Assembly: GCA_012729395.1 (NCBI GenBank)
Contig: JAAYDF010000237.1
Location: forward strand, 1-51,659
DNA: 51,659 nucleotides
Source of the DNA: Phycisphaerae bacterium
Lineage (GTDB): Bacteria; Planctomycetota; Phycisphaerae; UBA1845; PWPN01
Direction of reading: 5' to 3'
Each line of letters begins with the position of its first letter. The first letter of the stretch is position 1. Shown piece after piece: positions 37,072 to 45,099 of the stretch. Under the pieces are notes generated by a model that worked only from the letters and a program-made list of their open reading frames with translations, did not search any database and was not told the origin of the DNA. A program made the translations under genes and the position numbers.

Positions 37072-38560
37072 TTCCATGGCCGAGGCGCTCGAGCGGGTCA
37101 AAACCGACCTGGGCGCCGACGCGGTCATTTTGCACACACGCACAGTCAGACGCGGAGGCGTGCTGGGTGTGGGTGCCCGAAACATTGTGGAGATCACGGC
37201 TAGCCGCGATCCGCGACTGCTGCCGGCCGCTGAACGGCGCGCGATGGCAGGACGGGTCAGCCAGGTCGGTCGGAACGATCCACCGTCCGGCGATCGGCTT
37301 CGCGACGCCTCGGCGGAACGCCTGGTTCGGGACCTGTACAGCGCCCGACCCACGTCCTCGAGCGTGGCGACGCGTGCCCCGAGATCGGTGCCCTCGGTTC
37401 CGGCAGCTCCGCCGCGTCCGTTCGGTGACCTCGGAACCCAGGCCGCCAATCTGCAGAACGAGATCAACGAGATCCGAGCGATGGTGCGCGAATTGCTGAG
37501 TCGACCGGTGGTCAACGCACCGGTTGGACATCTGCCGGACCTTGCCCCAGACGTGCCCGAGATTCCGGACGAATTGCGGGATTACTATACCCGCTTGCTG
37601 CAGAACGCGGTGGCGGAGGAACTCGCTCACGATGTCATCCAACGTGCTCGGCAGCGGCTCGATGACTGCCGGGCCCGCATCATGGCTGGTGTGGCAGGCA
37701 AGCTGGATGATGCCCAAGCGGACAAGCGCGTACGCGACAAGTTGCGAGATCTCATTCCCGCGGTGCTCATGGAATCGATCGAGCGGATGCTGCCGGCGGC
37801 GGGCCCGCTCGAGGTCGGAGCCAGTGATCGCGGCAAGGTCGTCGCACTGGTCGGGCCGACGGGCGTCGGCAAAACCACCACCGTGGCCAAGCTTGCGGCA
37901 CACTTCAAGCTTCGCGAAGGCCGAAGCGTCGGCCTGATTACCATCGACACCTACCGCATCGCGGCGGTAGATCAGTTGAGGGCCTATGCCGACATCATGG
38001 CTTTGCCACTCGAGGTGGTCTTCACGCCTCAGGAGCTGGCGGAGGCCATCAAGCGGCTCGGCGATTGCGACCTGATTCTCGTGGATACGTCGGGGCGAAG
38101 TCATCGTGACGCCCAGCGATTGGCTGACCTTCGTCAGTTCCTGGACGCGGGTAGAGCGGCGGTCGAGTCTCAGGCCACCGAGGCGCAAACCCCCGCCGGT
38201 GCGGACGGCACGTCCGTGCAACAATCGTCCACCAAACGTTTCGAGGTCCATCTGCTGTTATCATGCACCGGGCACCGCGACCAGTTGATCGATGTGGCCG
38301 AGCGGTTCTCTTCGCTGGGCGTGGATGGCGTCGTGTTCACCAAGTTGGACGAGGCGGTGGGGGCGGGCGTGGTGCTGAACGTGGCCACCCGGCTCAAATG
38401 GCATATGTCCTATCTGACCACGGGCCAGGAAGTGCCGGATGACATTGAAATCGGGCATCGTCGCCGGATCGCGGAGCTGTTGCTCCAGCCGGCAGGTGAG
38501 ACCGCTTCGCCTGGGCGTTCCGGCGAAGCTCAGACATCGTGCGTGGATCAGCTCGCGTAG
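37046..38560 (+). CDS. flhF: Flagellar SRP-like GTPase FlhF
   Basis: FlhF sets flagellum placement and number together with FlhG. The 504-residue protein has the N-terminal FlhF domain (MDLKTYQGSSMAEALERVKT), a proline/serine-rich middle segment (residues ~60-150), then the NG domain: P-loop GPTGVGKTTTVAKLAAHFK near residue 270, TIDTYRIAAVDQLRAYADI, ILVDTSGRSHRD, VFTKLDEAVGAGVVL and a C-terminal GQEVPDDIE. A ~30-residue Gln/Thr/Ala-rich stretch (residues ~370-400) separates the DTSGR helix from the next strand, longer than usual. It starts inside the end of flhA. Confidence 0.95.
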   Translation: MDLKTYQGSSMAEALERVKTDLGADAVILHTRTVRRGGVLGVGARNIVEITASRDPRLLPAAERRAMAGRVSQVGRNDPPSGDRLRDASAERLVRDLYSARPTSSSVATRAPRSVPSVPAAPPRPFGDLGTQAANLQNEINEIRAMVRELLSRPVVNAPVGHLPDLAPDVPEIPDELRDYYTRLLQNAVAEELAHDVIQRARQRLDDCRARIMAGVAGKLDDAQADKRVRDKLRDLIPAVLMESIERMLPAAGPLEVGASDRGKVVALVGPTGVGKTTTVAKLAAHFKLREGRSVGLITIDTYRIAAVDQLRAYADIMALPLEVVFTPQELAEAIKRLGDCDLILVDTSGRSHRDAQRLADLRQFLDAGRAAVESQATEAQTPAGADGTSVQQSSTKRFEVHLLLSCTGHRDQLIDVAERFSSLGVDGVVFTKLDEAVGAGVVLNVATRLKWHMSYLTTGQEVPDDIEIGHRRRIAELLLQPAGETASPGRSGEAQTSCVDQLA

Positions 38561-38596
38561 GCCCTGATCGGTCGGGGGCGACGACCGGAGGCCGCG

Positions 38597-39511
38597 ATGG
38601 TCCGACATGACGATTCGGGGGACTTGCGGGATCAGGCCAGCCGTCTGCGCCGCATGATGGCCGGCGATGCCGAAGTCGATGCTGCGCGGCGATCGGCCCA
38701 CGCCCTCGCGGTGGTCAGCGGCAAGGGCGGCGTGGGCAAGACCTTCGTGGCCTCGAACCTCGCGATTGCGCTGGCGGCACGGGGGCACCGCACCATCCTG
38801 TTCGACATGGACATGGGCCTAGCCAACGCGGACATCGTCTTGGGCGTCGAGCCCGTAGGTACCTGGTCCGATGTTTTGAGCGGTCGGCGGGCGCTGGATG
38901 AGATCATCGTCGAAGCGCCGGGCCATGTCTCGTTCGTGCCCGGCTGCAGCGGTGTGACGGAGCTGGCCAACCTGTCGGAGTTCGAGCGGCATCGGTTGCT
39001 GGCGGCAATGCGGCGGGTCGAGGCCCGCTACGATGTGATGGTTCTGGATTGCGGGGCGGGTATCTCGCGAAACGTGGTCGCGGTGGCCGACTTGGCGGAT
39101 ACCGTTTTGGTCCTGGCCACGCCCGAGCCGACCGCGCTCACCGACGCCTACGCGATGATCAAGACCTTCGCCCAGGAGAGGCAGTGGGGCTCGTCCGACC
39201 GTGCGGCTCTCGCCTCGATCGGGCTGGTGGTCAATAACGCGATCAGCCGGCGCGAGGGTCGGGATACCTACGAGCGATTGGCCGGGGTAGCCGCCCGATT
39301 TCTGCATCTGCCGGTGGCCGATTTGGGCTACATTCTGCGGGATGACCATGTCCCGGCCGCTGTTCGGCAGCGGCGGCCGGTGATTCTGGGCTATCCGCGT
39401 TGCTCGGCCAGCAGTTGCCTTCTCGCTTTGGCGGGGCGACTGTCGCGGGAGATGGGCCGACCCGAGGCCAGCCAGAGCCTGTTTTATCGGGTCATCAATC
39501 TGTTCGTGTGA
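38597..39511 (+). CDS. flhG: MinD-like ATPase FlhG (FleN/YlxH)
   Basis: FlhG is a ParA/MinD-type ATPase that stimulates FlhF GTPase activity and limits flagellar number. The 304-residue protein has the deviant Walker A motif SGKGGVGKTFVASNLA (near residue 41), DMDMGLANADIVLG as the switch I region, YDVMVLDCGAGI, and VLATPEPTALTDAYAMIK. A basic N-terminal helix (RLRRMM, residues ~16-21) precedes the ATPase as in FlhG, where a DQAxxLR motif (here DQASRLR) activates FlhF. The start is ATG 38597, 36 bases after flhF. Confidence 0.95.
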   Translation: MVRHDDSGDLRDQASRLRRMMAGDAEVDAARRSAHALAVVSGKGGVGKTFVASNLAIALAARGHRTILFDMDMGLANADIVLGVEPVGTWSDVLSGRRALDEIIVEAPGHVSFVPGCSGVTELANLSEFERHRLLAAMRRVEARYDVMVLDCGAGISRNVVAVADLADTVLVLATPEPTALTDAYAMIKTFAQERQWGSSDRAALASIGLVVNNAISRREGRDTYERLAGVAARFLHLPVADLGYILRDDHVPAAVRQRRPVILGYPRCSASSCLLALAGRLSREMGRPEASQSLFYRVINLFV

Positions 39512-39718
39512 TGGATCGTGGCCGGGCCAACAGAGCCGCGACCGTCAGCGAGCGGTCGGTGGCGGATACCGTTCCCTGACGGTCGCCGCTCTGGATCATC
39601 CCGATCCGGACAGCGAGGTCGGCGAGGCAAGACGACCGGGCGTCTATTTTGACCTCAACCCGACGGCGTCGTTTGCCGTTACACACGGGTTGAACCTCAG
39701 CGACAAGGATGTTGCGAG
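39512..39718. repeat. AGAGCCGCGACCG hairpin in the flhG downstream gap
   Basis: CAGAGCCGCGACCGTCAG (39531-39548) pairs with CTGACGGTCGCCGCTCTG (39576-39593) with one mismatch and a 27-base loop. Single-arm relatives occur at 5388 and 48599. The rest of this 207-base gap shows no gene. Confidence 0.78.
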
Positions 39719-40051
39719 ATGGTGAGACTGAGCGGTGCTGCATTGGGGCTTCTGGCCTTCTCCGTGGCGATCATCCAGGGACTGGCGGCAGGCAACCCGG
39801 TGGAAGTGATCTTGGGCCGGGCGATCTGGGCGCTGCTGCTGTTCTGTGTGCTGGGCCTGATTGTGGGGTATGTCGCCCAGCGCGTGCTCGATGAGCACAC
39901 CGTTCGCCGCCACGGCGAGCTGTTCAAGGAGGTCGAGGAGGCACCCAATGATTCAGAGCCGCCCACCAAGCCCGATCAGCAGGCTGGGTCCCAGGTCCGT
40001 GCAGCAGGTGCCACCGAGCCCCTGCCCAACCGCACCGTGCCCGCCGGTTGA
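39719..40051 (+). CDS. Small two-helix membrane protein between flhG and fliA
   Basis: This 110-residue protein is of unknown function. It has two predicted membrane helices (residues ~7-24, ALGLLAFSVAIIQGLAAG, and ~33-52, AIWALLLFCVLGLIVGYVA) and a charged, Pro/Ala-rich C-terminal tail (~55 residues). It lies in the same direction between flhG and fliA, 25 bases upstream of fliA, so it probably belongs to the operon. Stator, export and chemotaxis accessory roles are all possible; I recognise no family. Confidence 0.7.
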   Translation: MVRLSGAALGLLAFSVAIIQGLAAGNPVEVILGRAIWALLLFCVLGLIVGYVAQRVLDEHTVRRHGELFKEVEEAPNDSEPPTKPDQQAGSQVRAAGATEPLPNRTVPAG

Positions 40052-40076
40052 TCCATCCTGATCCGGGGAGATCACG

Positions 40077-40853
40077 ATGGCCGAGCCGCAAGATGACATT
40101 CAGCAAGTCTGGATCGATTACAAGAAGACAGGGGATCGACAGCTCCGCAACCGACTGATGGAGCACTACTGGCCGCTGGTACGATACACAGCCGACCGTA
40201 TCTCCGCCAAGCTGCCCAGCGAGGTGGACGTCGACGACCTGATCTCCGCGGGAATCTTCGGGCTGATCGATGCCATCGAGGCCTTCGACATGGCCCGGGG
40301 GGTCAAGTTTGAGACTTACTGTTCGCCGCGGATTCGGGGGGCGATCCTCGACGAGCTCCGCACGATGGATTGGGTGCCCCGGCTGGTGCGTAGCCGGGCC
40401 CACAAGTTGGACGCCGCCACCAAGGCGCTGCGGGCGGAACTCGGCCGATTGCCAACCGACGAGGAAATTGCCCATAAACTGGGGCTGAACCGGACTGAGT
40501 TCAACAAACTCATGCGCGACGCCAATGCCGTCACGCTCATTTCCCTGTCCCGCAAGTTCAACGACGAGGATTCCAGCCGCGAGTTGCAGGAAATCGACGT
40601 TTTGGAGGACCGCCAAAGCGAGGACCCGGTCCACGAGCTGCAGAAACGGGACATGCGCGAGCTGATCATGAGCCGCCTCACCCAGACGGAACGGCTCATT
40701 GTTGTCCTGTATTACTTTGAGCAGATGACCATGAAGGAGATCGGCGCCACGCTCGATCTCTCAGAAAGCCGCGTCAGCCAGATGCATTCGAGCATCCTCA
40801 ACCGTCTGATCCAACAGTTTGGGCTCAAAGACCCCCTTCCCCAGTACTGCTAA
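40077..40853 (+). CDS. fliA: Flagellar sigma factor FliA (sigma-28/WhiG type)
   Basis: FliA directs transcription of late flagellar and chemotaxis genes and is held in check by FlgM. The 258-residue protein has region 2 (VRYTADRISAKLPSEVDVDD; LISAGIFGLIDAIEAFD; KFETYCSPRIRGAILDELR), region 3 (LPTDEEIAHKLGL) and region 4 with the helix-turn-helix (MTMKEIGATLDLSESRVSQMH). The length and the RGAILDELR motif are diagnostic of sigma-28. No flgM is seen nearby. The gene is 25 bases after the small membrane protein and is followed by a conserved acidic protein. Confidence 0.96.
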   Translation: MAEPQDDIQQVWIDYKKTGDRQLRNRLMEHYWPLVRYTADRISAKLPSEVDVDDLISAGIFGLIDAIEAFDMARGVKFETYCSPRIRGAILDELRTMDWVPRLVRSRAHKLDAATKALRAELGRLPTDEEIAHKLGLNRTEFNKLMRDANAVTLISLSRKFNDEDSSRELQEIDVLEDRQSEDPVHELQKRDMRELIMSRLTQTERLIVVLYYFEQMTMKEIGATLDLSESRVSQMHSSILNRLIQQFGLKDPLPQYC

Positions 40854-40985
40854 CGCTTGCGGGCTGCCTCAAGCGGTCAAGAGAATATCCCTGCTGGTCC
40901 GATACATGAAACAGGCACTCGTGCTGTGCCCCGGCCGTCGGTCCGTGGTTTCTGCGGCGACGTTCCGATTCGGAGAGCCGGCTTC

Positions 40986-41294
40986 ATGTCCGCCGTTCCG
41001 CCCAATTTGGTGGGGCCGATCTTGCAGAGTCACCTGATGCAGCGGCAGGTGGCTGGTGCACGCGACGCCGAGCGCGCCCAGGAGACCACGGCCCAGCGTC
41101 AGCAGACGAGTGCTATTGACGAGAAGGACTCAACAGTCGAGACCACGGACGGCGACACCCAGGTACACACCGACTCGGAAGGCGCCGGCAGCCAAGGCCG
41201 CGAGTCTTCCCATCCCGAGCAGCCGTCCGAATCCGCCGAGGACGAAACCCGCGATTCCACCGAGCAAGGACGGCTCATCGACCTGGAAGCCTGA
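40986..41294 (+). CDS. Small conserved acidic protein following fliA
   Basis: This 102-residue protein opens MSAVPPNLVGPILQSHLMQR, then has a helix rich in Arg/Ala/Gln, and ends with a Glu/Asp/Ser-rich tail (EGAGSQGRES). It looks soluble and partly disordered. The combination of a PPNLVG start, an AIDEKDSTVETTDGDTQVH stretch and EGAGSQGRE recalls an uncharacterised family common in planctomycetes; I cannot name it further. ATG 40986 has GGAGAG 8 bases upstream. It is the last plus-strand gene before the palindrome at 41299 and may be cotranscribed with fliA. Confidence 0.7.
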   Translation: MSAVPPNLVGPILQSHLMQRQVAGARDAERAQETTAQRQQTSAIDEKDSTVETTDGDTQVHTDSEGAGSQGRESSHPEQPSESAEDETRDSTEQGRLIDLEA

Positions 41295-41298
41295 CCGC

Positions 41299-41388
41299 CG
41301 AAAAATGGTGTCAGGATGATTTTTTGAGGGGCGTGCAAGGGGGTGTCCGGCGTACCCCTCAGAAAATCATCCTGACACCATTTTCTGA
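41299..41388. terminator. GTGTCAGGA palindrome acting as bidirectional terminator between convergent genes
   Basis: A near-perfect inverted repeat has a left arm AAAAATGGTGTCAGGATGAT continuing TTTTTGAGGGG (41301-41331) and a right arm CCCCTCAGAAAATCATCCTG continuing ACACCATTTT (41355-41384). The stem is about 30 bp with one mismatch and a ~23-base loop. It lies between a plus-strand and a minus-strand gene. The A/T ends would act as a poly-U tail in both directions, so it could work as a bidirectional terminator. It shares the GTGTCAGGA core with 113-235. Confidence 0.75.
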
Positions 41389-41392
41389 GTGG

Positions 41393-41605
41393 TCAGCCGA
41401 AGGCCTTGAGGCCATTGGTCAGCAACCCGTTGATGAAGTCCCGGAGTTGTGCGGAGATCAGGCCATCCTGCAGGCTTCCTCCGATGTAGTTGTAGATGCC
41501 TGTTTTGAGGGCCTGGCTTGCCAAGTCGCCGCAGCCCGCGGTGAGTATGCATAGGCCGGCCGTCAGTATTGCCAGCAGAGGGCTTCGCCATGTGACGTGA
41601 CGCAT
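41393..41605 (-). CDS. Small lipoprotein of unknown function
   Basis: This 70-residue protein has a type II signal peptide with a clear lipobox (LLAILTAGLCILTAGC), so the Cys near residue 25 should be lipidated and the mature peptide exported. The mature part is ~45 residues with a glycine/alanine-rich amphipathic helix (DLASQALKTGIYNYIGG). There is no known motif. The ribosome site AAAGGAGT lies about 8 bases before ATG 41605, which strongly supports the start. It is divergent from the WaaP-like gene at 41833 and converges on the fliA operon, separated by the palindrome. Confidence 0.75.
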   Translation of the reverse strand: MRHVTWRSPLLAILTAGLCILTAGCGDLASQALKTGIYNYIGGSLQDGLISAQLRDFINGLLTNGLKAFG

Positions 41606-41741
41606 CTTCGGGTACTCCTTTGCGCCGGGTTTTCGACGATGGCCGGCGACGCGCGGGCATTATAAGGGCTCCTGACCTGGTTTGTCAGGGCCGGGCAGGG
41701 AGAATGGACAGATAAGAGATGGGTTCCTTGGCAAGGTCGCA

Positions 41742-41770
41742 TTGACAGGCACCGGCGGCGTTTGGATAGT
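41742..41770 (+). promoter_or_regulatory. Candidate sigma-70-type promoter for the WaaP-like gene
   Basis: TTGACA at 41742-41747 is a perfect -35 hexamer. It is followed, after 17 bases, by GATAGT at 41765-41770, which matches four of six -10 positions. Transcription would begin near 41777, about 56 bases before ATG 41833. This is the best promoter match in the window and would also read into the peptide operon at 43654 if there is read-through. Confidence 0.5.
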
Positions 41771-41832
41771 GATGCTCTCGTCGGGGGTGGGCTGTACCAG
41801 GCCCGGTGGGGTTTTTCTTTCGCGGAAGATGA

Positions 41833-43518
41833 ATGGCCACGCAGTTGCACATCGATGAGGAATACCGCGGCGTTTTGGCGTCGGCCGGCTTGGCGGGTTT
41901 TGAGCAGGTCATGGCCGCGCGTATGGGTGCTCCGGTGAGCGTGCGAGGCGCCCGGAGCACGGTGCGGCTGACGGTGACCGTCGATGGCCGATCGCGGGAG
42001 CTGTATCTCAAACGCGCGTTCAAGCACGCGACGCGTGCTTTGCTGCGGGAGTGGCTGCGGGGCCGACGGCCGCAGGCTGAGCCGACGCGGGAGTGCCGGC
42101 TGGTCGCCCGGTTGTCGGCGAGAGGTATCCGGACAGCTCGCGTCGTGGCCTGGGGGGAACGCAGCCGCTGGCTGGGCCCCGTGGCGGCGTTCGCGATGTT
42201 CGAGGCCGTGCCGGGAGCCTTCTCGCTGGACGAAGTCCTCGAGGTTCGGCCTGGGTCGCCGCCGCTGACCTCCGTGCGACAGCGGAGACGCATTCTGGCC
42301 GACTTGGCCGAGCTGGTGCGGCGGCTGCATGACGCTGACTTGCGATGGCCCGAGCTGGTTGCCAAGCACATCCTGGTTGCGTTGCCGGCGTTAAGCGGCC
42401 CGGCGCCGCGGCCTGACGGGGGTGGCGCGGTGGGTGGGTCCGATCGCTGCACGGATTGCCCGCGGCTTTGGCTGGTGGGCGTGACGCGGATGCACGCGAG
42501 CGGCTCGGCTCGGTTGCGGGTGCGGAATTTCGTTTCCTTGTTGCGCTCGATACCGGCAGACAGTCTGAGCCGGGCGGATTTGTTGCGGTTTGCGTTTGCC
42601 TATGCCCGGATTGCCGATCAGCCCTGGCGGCAACAGAAGGAGGTTCTTGCCCGCGACTGGGGTTGGGCGGCGAAGCTGTGGGGGCGAGCGCGTCGAGAGG
42701 CGACCTTCGCGGGATCAGCGGGCTACGAGCCGGGCAGGTGCGTGAAGCTCGGCAGTATCCGGGTGGATGAGAGGTATCTGGCGTTTCTTGGCTCGCGTGG
42801 CGTCACCACGTTCGACGCCGTCTTCAAGTGGCAGCCTGCGGAGATGGCGACCGTCTCGGCGAACGGCTCGGGCGTGCGGTTCGAGCTTCCGGGGCCGGGC
42901 GACGAGCCAATGATTCTGCGGCTTTACCGCTTTGATCGTCCGCGTTTGGCGGATCAGTTCCGGCGAATCGTGGTGGAACGGGTGACCAGGAGTTCGGCGG
43001 GGCGGCTGTGGCGGAGAGCGGCGAAACTGCACAAGGCGGGTGTGTCAACGGCGTTGCCCGTGGCGTACGGTGAGAAGATGCGGGGGTGGTGGGAGCGGCG
43101 GAGCTTCGTGCTGTTTCGCGAGCCGCCGGGACTCAGCGTCCGCAGCTTGGCGGGGTCACCCGACGGCCGGCTCGCAACCTCGGCTCGCCGGGCAGCGGTG
43201 CGGCGATGCGGGGCTCTGCTCGGTCGGCTGCATAAGGCGGGGTTGCGATATGGCGGCAGGGCGGCTGACGGGCTGATATTGTCCGAGGTGGCAGCGGGGG
43301 AGTTGGAGCCCTGCTGCCCGGACCCGGGGGCCTTGGTTGCCTGTCGTACCGCGGATCGGTCGAGGGACGTGGCGGATCTGCTTGCCGTCGCGGGAGGCCT
43401 TGGGCTTAGCCGCACGGACCTTTTGCGGTTCGCGCGCCCCTACCTGGGCTCCGAGGCGTCCAAGGCCGGCGTCAGGTCATTGATCGAGGAAACCGGGCGT
43501 GCGGCAGGCCACAGGTAA
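41833..43518 (+). CDS. Tandem WaaP/Kdo-kinase-like protein, probably catalytically dead
   Basis: This 561-residue protein has two lipopolysaccharide-kinase-like domains in a row. Domain 1 (residues ~20-230) has LYLKRAFKHATRAL with the nucleotide Lys, a C-helix Glu (TRECRLVARL), and RRLHDADLRWPELVAKHILV in the catalytic loop. There the usual HRD-like Asp is Glu, and the second metal Asp is Gly (LWLVGVTRMH). Domain 2 (residues ~300-540) has MILRLYR, with Arg for the Lys, and LHKAGLRYGGRAADGLIL in the loop. Both copies therefore appear degenerate (inference from alignment by eye). WaaP-family enzymes phosphorylate heptose; this one is more likely a scaffold or binds an LPS-like or peptide substrate. 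It is 135 bases upstream of the peptide operon. Confidence 0.72.
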   Translation: MATQLHIDEEYRGVLASAGLAGFEQVMAARMGAPVSVRGARSTVRLTVTVDGRSRELYLKRAFKHATRALLREWLRGRRPQAEPTRECRLVARLSARGIRTARVVAWGERSRWLGPVAAFAMFEAVPGAFSLDEVLEVRPGSPPLTSVRQRRRILADLAELVRRLHDADLRWPELVAKHILVALPALSGPAPRPDGGGAVGGSDRCTDCPRLWLVGVTRMHASGSARLRVRNFVSLLRSIPADSLSRADLLRFAFAYARIADQPWRQQKEVLARDWGWAAKLWGRARREATFAGSAGYEPGRCVKLGSIRVDERYLAFLGSRGVTTFDAVFKWQPAEMATVSANGSGVRFELPGPGDEPMILRLYRFDRPRLADQFRRIVVERVTRSSAGRLWRRAAKLHKAGVSTALPVAYGEKMRGWWERRSFVLFREPPGLSVRSLAGSPDGRLATSARRAAVRRCGALLGRLHKAGLRYGGRAADGLILSEVAAGELEPCCPDPGALVACRTADRSRDVADLLAVAGGLGLSRTDLLRFARPYLGSEASKAGVRSLIEETGRAAGHR

Positions 43519-43560
43519 CAACTTGCGCGGCTGAGTCGCCGGGCGCCAGGTCATATCAAG

Positions 43561-43602
43561 TTGCGTCCTTGAAGGTCCGATTATGATGTTGTGGTCTTAT
43601 AA
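43561..43602 (+). promoter_or_regulatory. Weak promoter candidate for the peptide-maturation operon
   Basis: The AT-rich patch TTGCGT (43561-43566) with TATGAT (43582-43587) 15 bases downstream is a poor but possible sigma-70-like promoter in the 135-base gap before the nucleotidyltransferase gene. TTATAA at 43597-43602 is an alternative -10. Neither spacing is ideal, and read-through from 41742 is equally possible. Confidence 0.22.
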
Positions 43603-43653
43603 CTGCCCGCCCCCAGAGCGCGCCGGCATGGAGCCGTACACGGTCGGGGAGGC

Positions 43654-45087
43654 ATGCGGGAGACGACTGCGACGATGGCGTTCATGGCTAGCAAGACGAG
43701 CATATTATCGGGCGTTGCCATCGAGGATACGGCAGCGGCACCTTGCAGCGTCGAAGGAGCGATTTCCACGTTCCATTTTCGCGATGTGGTGGGCCTGCGC
43801 AATCTCCGCATGATGCATTTTCTGGAGCGGGTGGCCCTGCGTTTCAACCGGGCGGGTGTGCCGTTGATGGTGCTCAAGGGGGCGGCCCTGAATCTGACGC
43901 TGCATGATGACCCGGGCGCCCGGCCGATGGGCGACCTAGATCTGCTGATTCGGCCGGAGCATGTCCAGCAGGCGGTGCGGATCCTCGAGGCTCTCGGCTG
44001 TCGGTATGGCGAGCCGCTTCTGCGGGAAGACTTCTTCCCCCGTTTTCACTACGAGCGTGAGCTGAACGCTGGGGTGATTCACCCGGTGCGGATTGATCTG
44101 CACGTCCGACCGTTTCGACCGTTGCGATACGCGCGGATCATGCCCGCCGAGGCCTTCTGGCAGCGGGCACGGTCGGTGCGGATGGGCCGGGCGCGGGTGT
44201 TGGTGCCGTCGGTGGAGGAGATGCTGATCCACTTGGCGGTTCACTCCGCGGTGCACGGTCACGGGCGGGCGTTGTGGCTTGAGGACATTCGGCAATGGGT
44301 GGCCTGTCACGGGGACCGGCTCGACTGGCGTCGGCTGCTGGATACGGCGCGGGCGTGGGGTTTGACTTGGCCGATGCGGTCGGGGCTGCGTGCGGCGGCG
44401 GGTGAGGCGGGTTCGCTTGGCCCGGACTGGGTGTGGGCGGAGTTGGACGCGAAGCGGGCGGGCTGGCGGGATCGGCTGGCGTTGTGGCATGCGCCGCGCG
44501 ATGCGATCTGTCCGTTCGGGCAGGTGCTGGTCAACGCGCTGTGCACACCGGGCCGGTGGTTCGTGCTGGCTTACCTGGCGGCGGTGATGTTGCCCGGGCG
44601 GACGCATATGGCCGACTGGTACCCGCGGCGCCACCGGGGCTGGTTGGCCACTGCGTACCTCTTGCGGGCGACGGCACCGGTGCTGCGTCGGATTCCCGGT
44701 CTGTGGGCTTGGTTGAACCGCGTGGAGACGCGTCCGAGCCGCGGCCAGGGCTTGGGCGTATTCGCGTTGGGCAACTTCCGGCCGGGCGAAGTGATCATCG
44801 GGGGCCAAGTGCGGTCTGATGGTGGGCGACTGCGTCATCTCACTCACTCATGCCGTCCGAACGCCCGGCTGGCGGGGGCGGAACTTGTGGCCCTCAAGAC
44901 CATCCTGGCCGGTCAGGAAATCACCGTCGATCACGGCGAGCATGCGTGTTCTTGCCGCAGACAATCGGCGGAGGACCGCAACGAGCAGCACCGGTTTCGG
45001 GGAGACCGCCAACAAGTTGGCTCGGTCCAACGCCAACAAGTTGGTTCGGTCCAACGCAGCGACAATGTGTCTCGGTCCGGCAGATAG
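43654..45087 (+). CDS. PF14907-type nucleotidyltransferase fused to a mini SET-like domain
   Basis: The first ~330 residues match the 'uncharacterised nucleotidyltransferase' family PF14907: VPLMVLKGAALNLTLHDDPG, RPMGDLDLLIRPE with the metal-binding Asp pair (near residue 93), IDLHVRPFRPL and PSVEEMLIHLAVHSAVHGHG. Members of this family next to HprK-like kinases are known in lasso-peptide clusters. Residues ~365-435 are unlike that family: GLGVFALGNFRPGEVII, HLTHSCRPNARLAG, KTILAGQEITVDHGEHACSC. These match SET-domain landmarks (GxGVFA, NHSCxPN-like, GEExTxDYG-like, Cys-rich end), but the middle is much shorter than normal. The tail has two near-identical QQVGSVQR units. GGGGAGG lies just before ATG 43654 and is tightly spaced; ATG 43675 or 43684 are alternatives. 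The next gene starts 12 bases after the stop. Confidence 0.8.
   Translation: MRETTATMAFMASKTSILSGVAIEDTAAAPCSVEGAISTFHFRDVVGLRNLRMMHFLERVALRFNRAGVPLMVLKGAALNLTLHDDPGARPMGDLDLLIRPEHVQQAVRILEALGCRYGEPLLREDFFPRFHYERELNAGVIHPVRIDLHVRPFRPLRYARIMPAEAFWQRARSVRMGRARVLVPSVEEMLIHLAVHSAVHGHGRALWLEDIRQWVACHGDRLDWRRLLDTARAWGLTWPMRSGLRAAAGEAGSLGPDWVWAELDAKRAGWRDRLALWHAPRDAICPFGQVLVNALCTPGRWFVLAYLAAVMLPGRTHMADWYPRRHRGWLATAYLLRATAPVLRRIPGLWAWLNRVETRPSRGQGLGVFALGNFRPGEVIIGGQVRSDGGRLRHLTHSCRPNARLAGAELVALKTILAGQEITVDHGEHACSCRRQSAEDRNEQHRFRGDRQQVGSVQRQQVGSVQRSDNVSRSGR
45008..45055 (+). repeat. Two 24-bp direct repeats at the end of the nucleotidyltransferase gene
   Basis: GCCAACAAGTTGG[CT]TCGGTCCAAC occurs at 45008-45031 and 45032-45055, with one base difference. 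Each copy encodes QQVGSVQR-like residues, so the gene carries a tandem in-frame duplication in its C-terminal tail. Each unit contains the palindrome CCAACAAGTTGG. Confidence 0.88.
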
Positions 45088-45099
45088 GAGGCCGATTTC

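Noticed and set aside
40877-40905. TCAAG...TCCGATAC as a sigma-28 promoter after fliA
   Set aside because: Spacing is two bases too long and the -10 match is partial.
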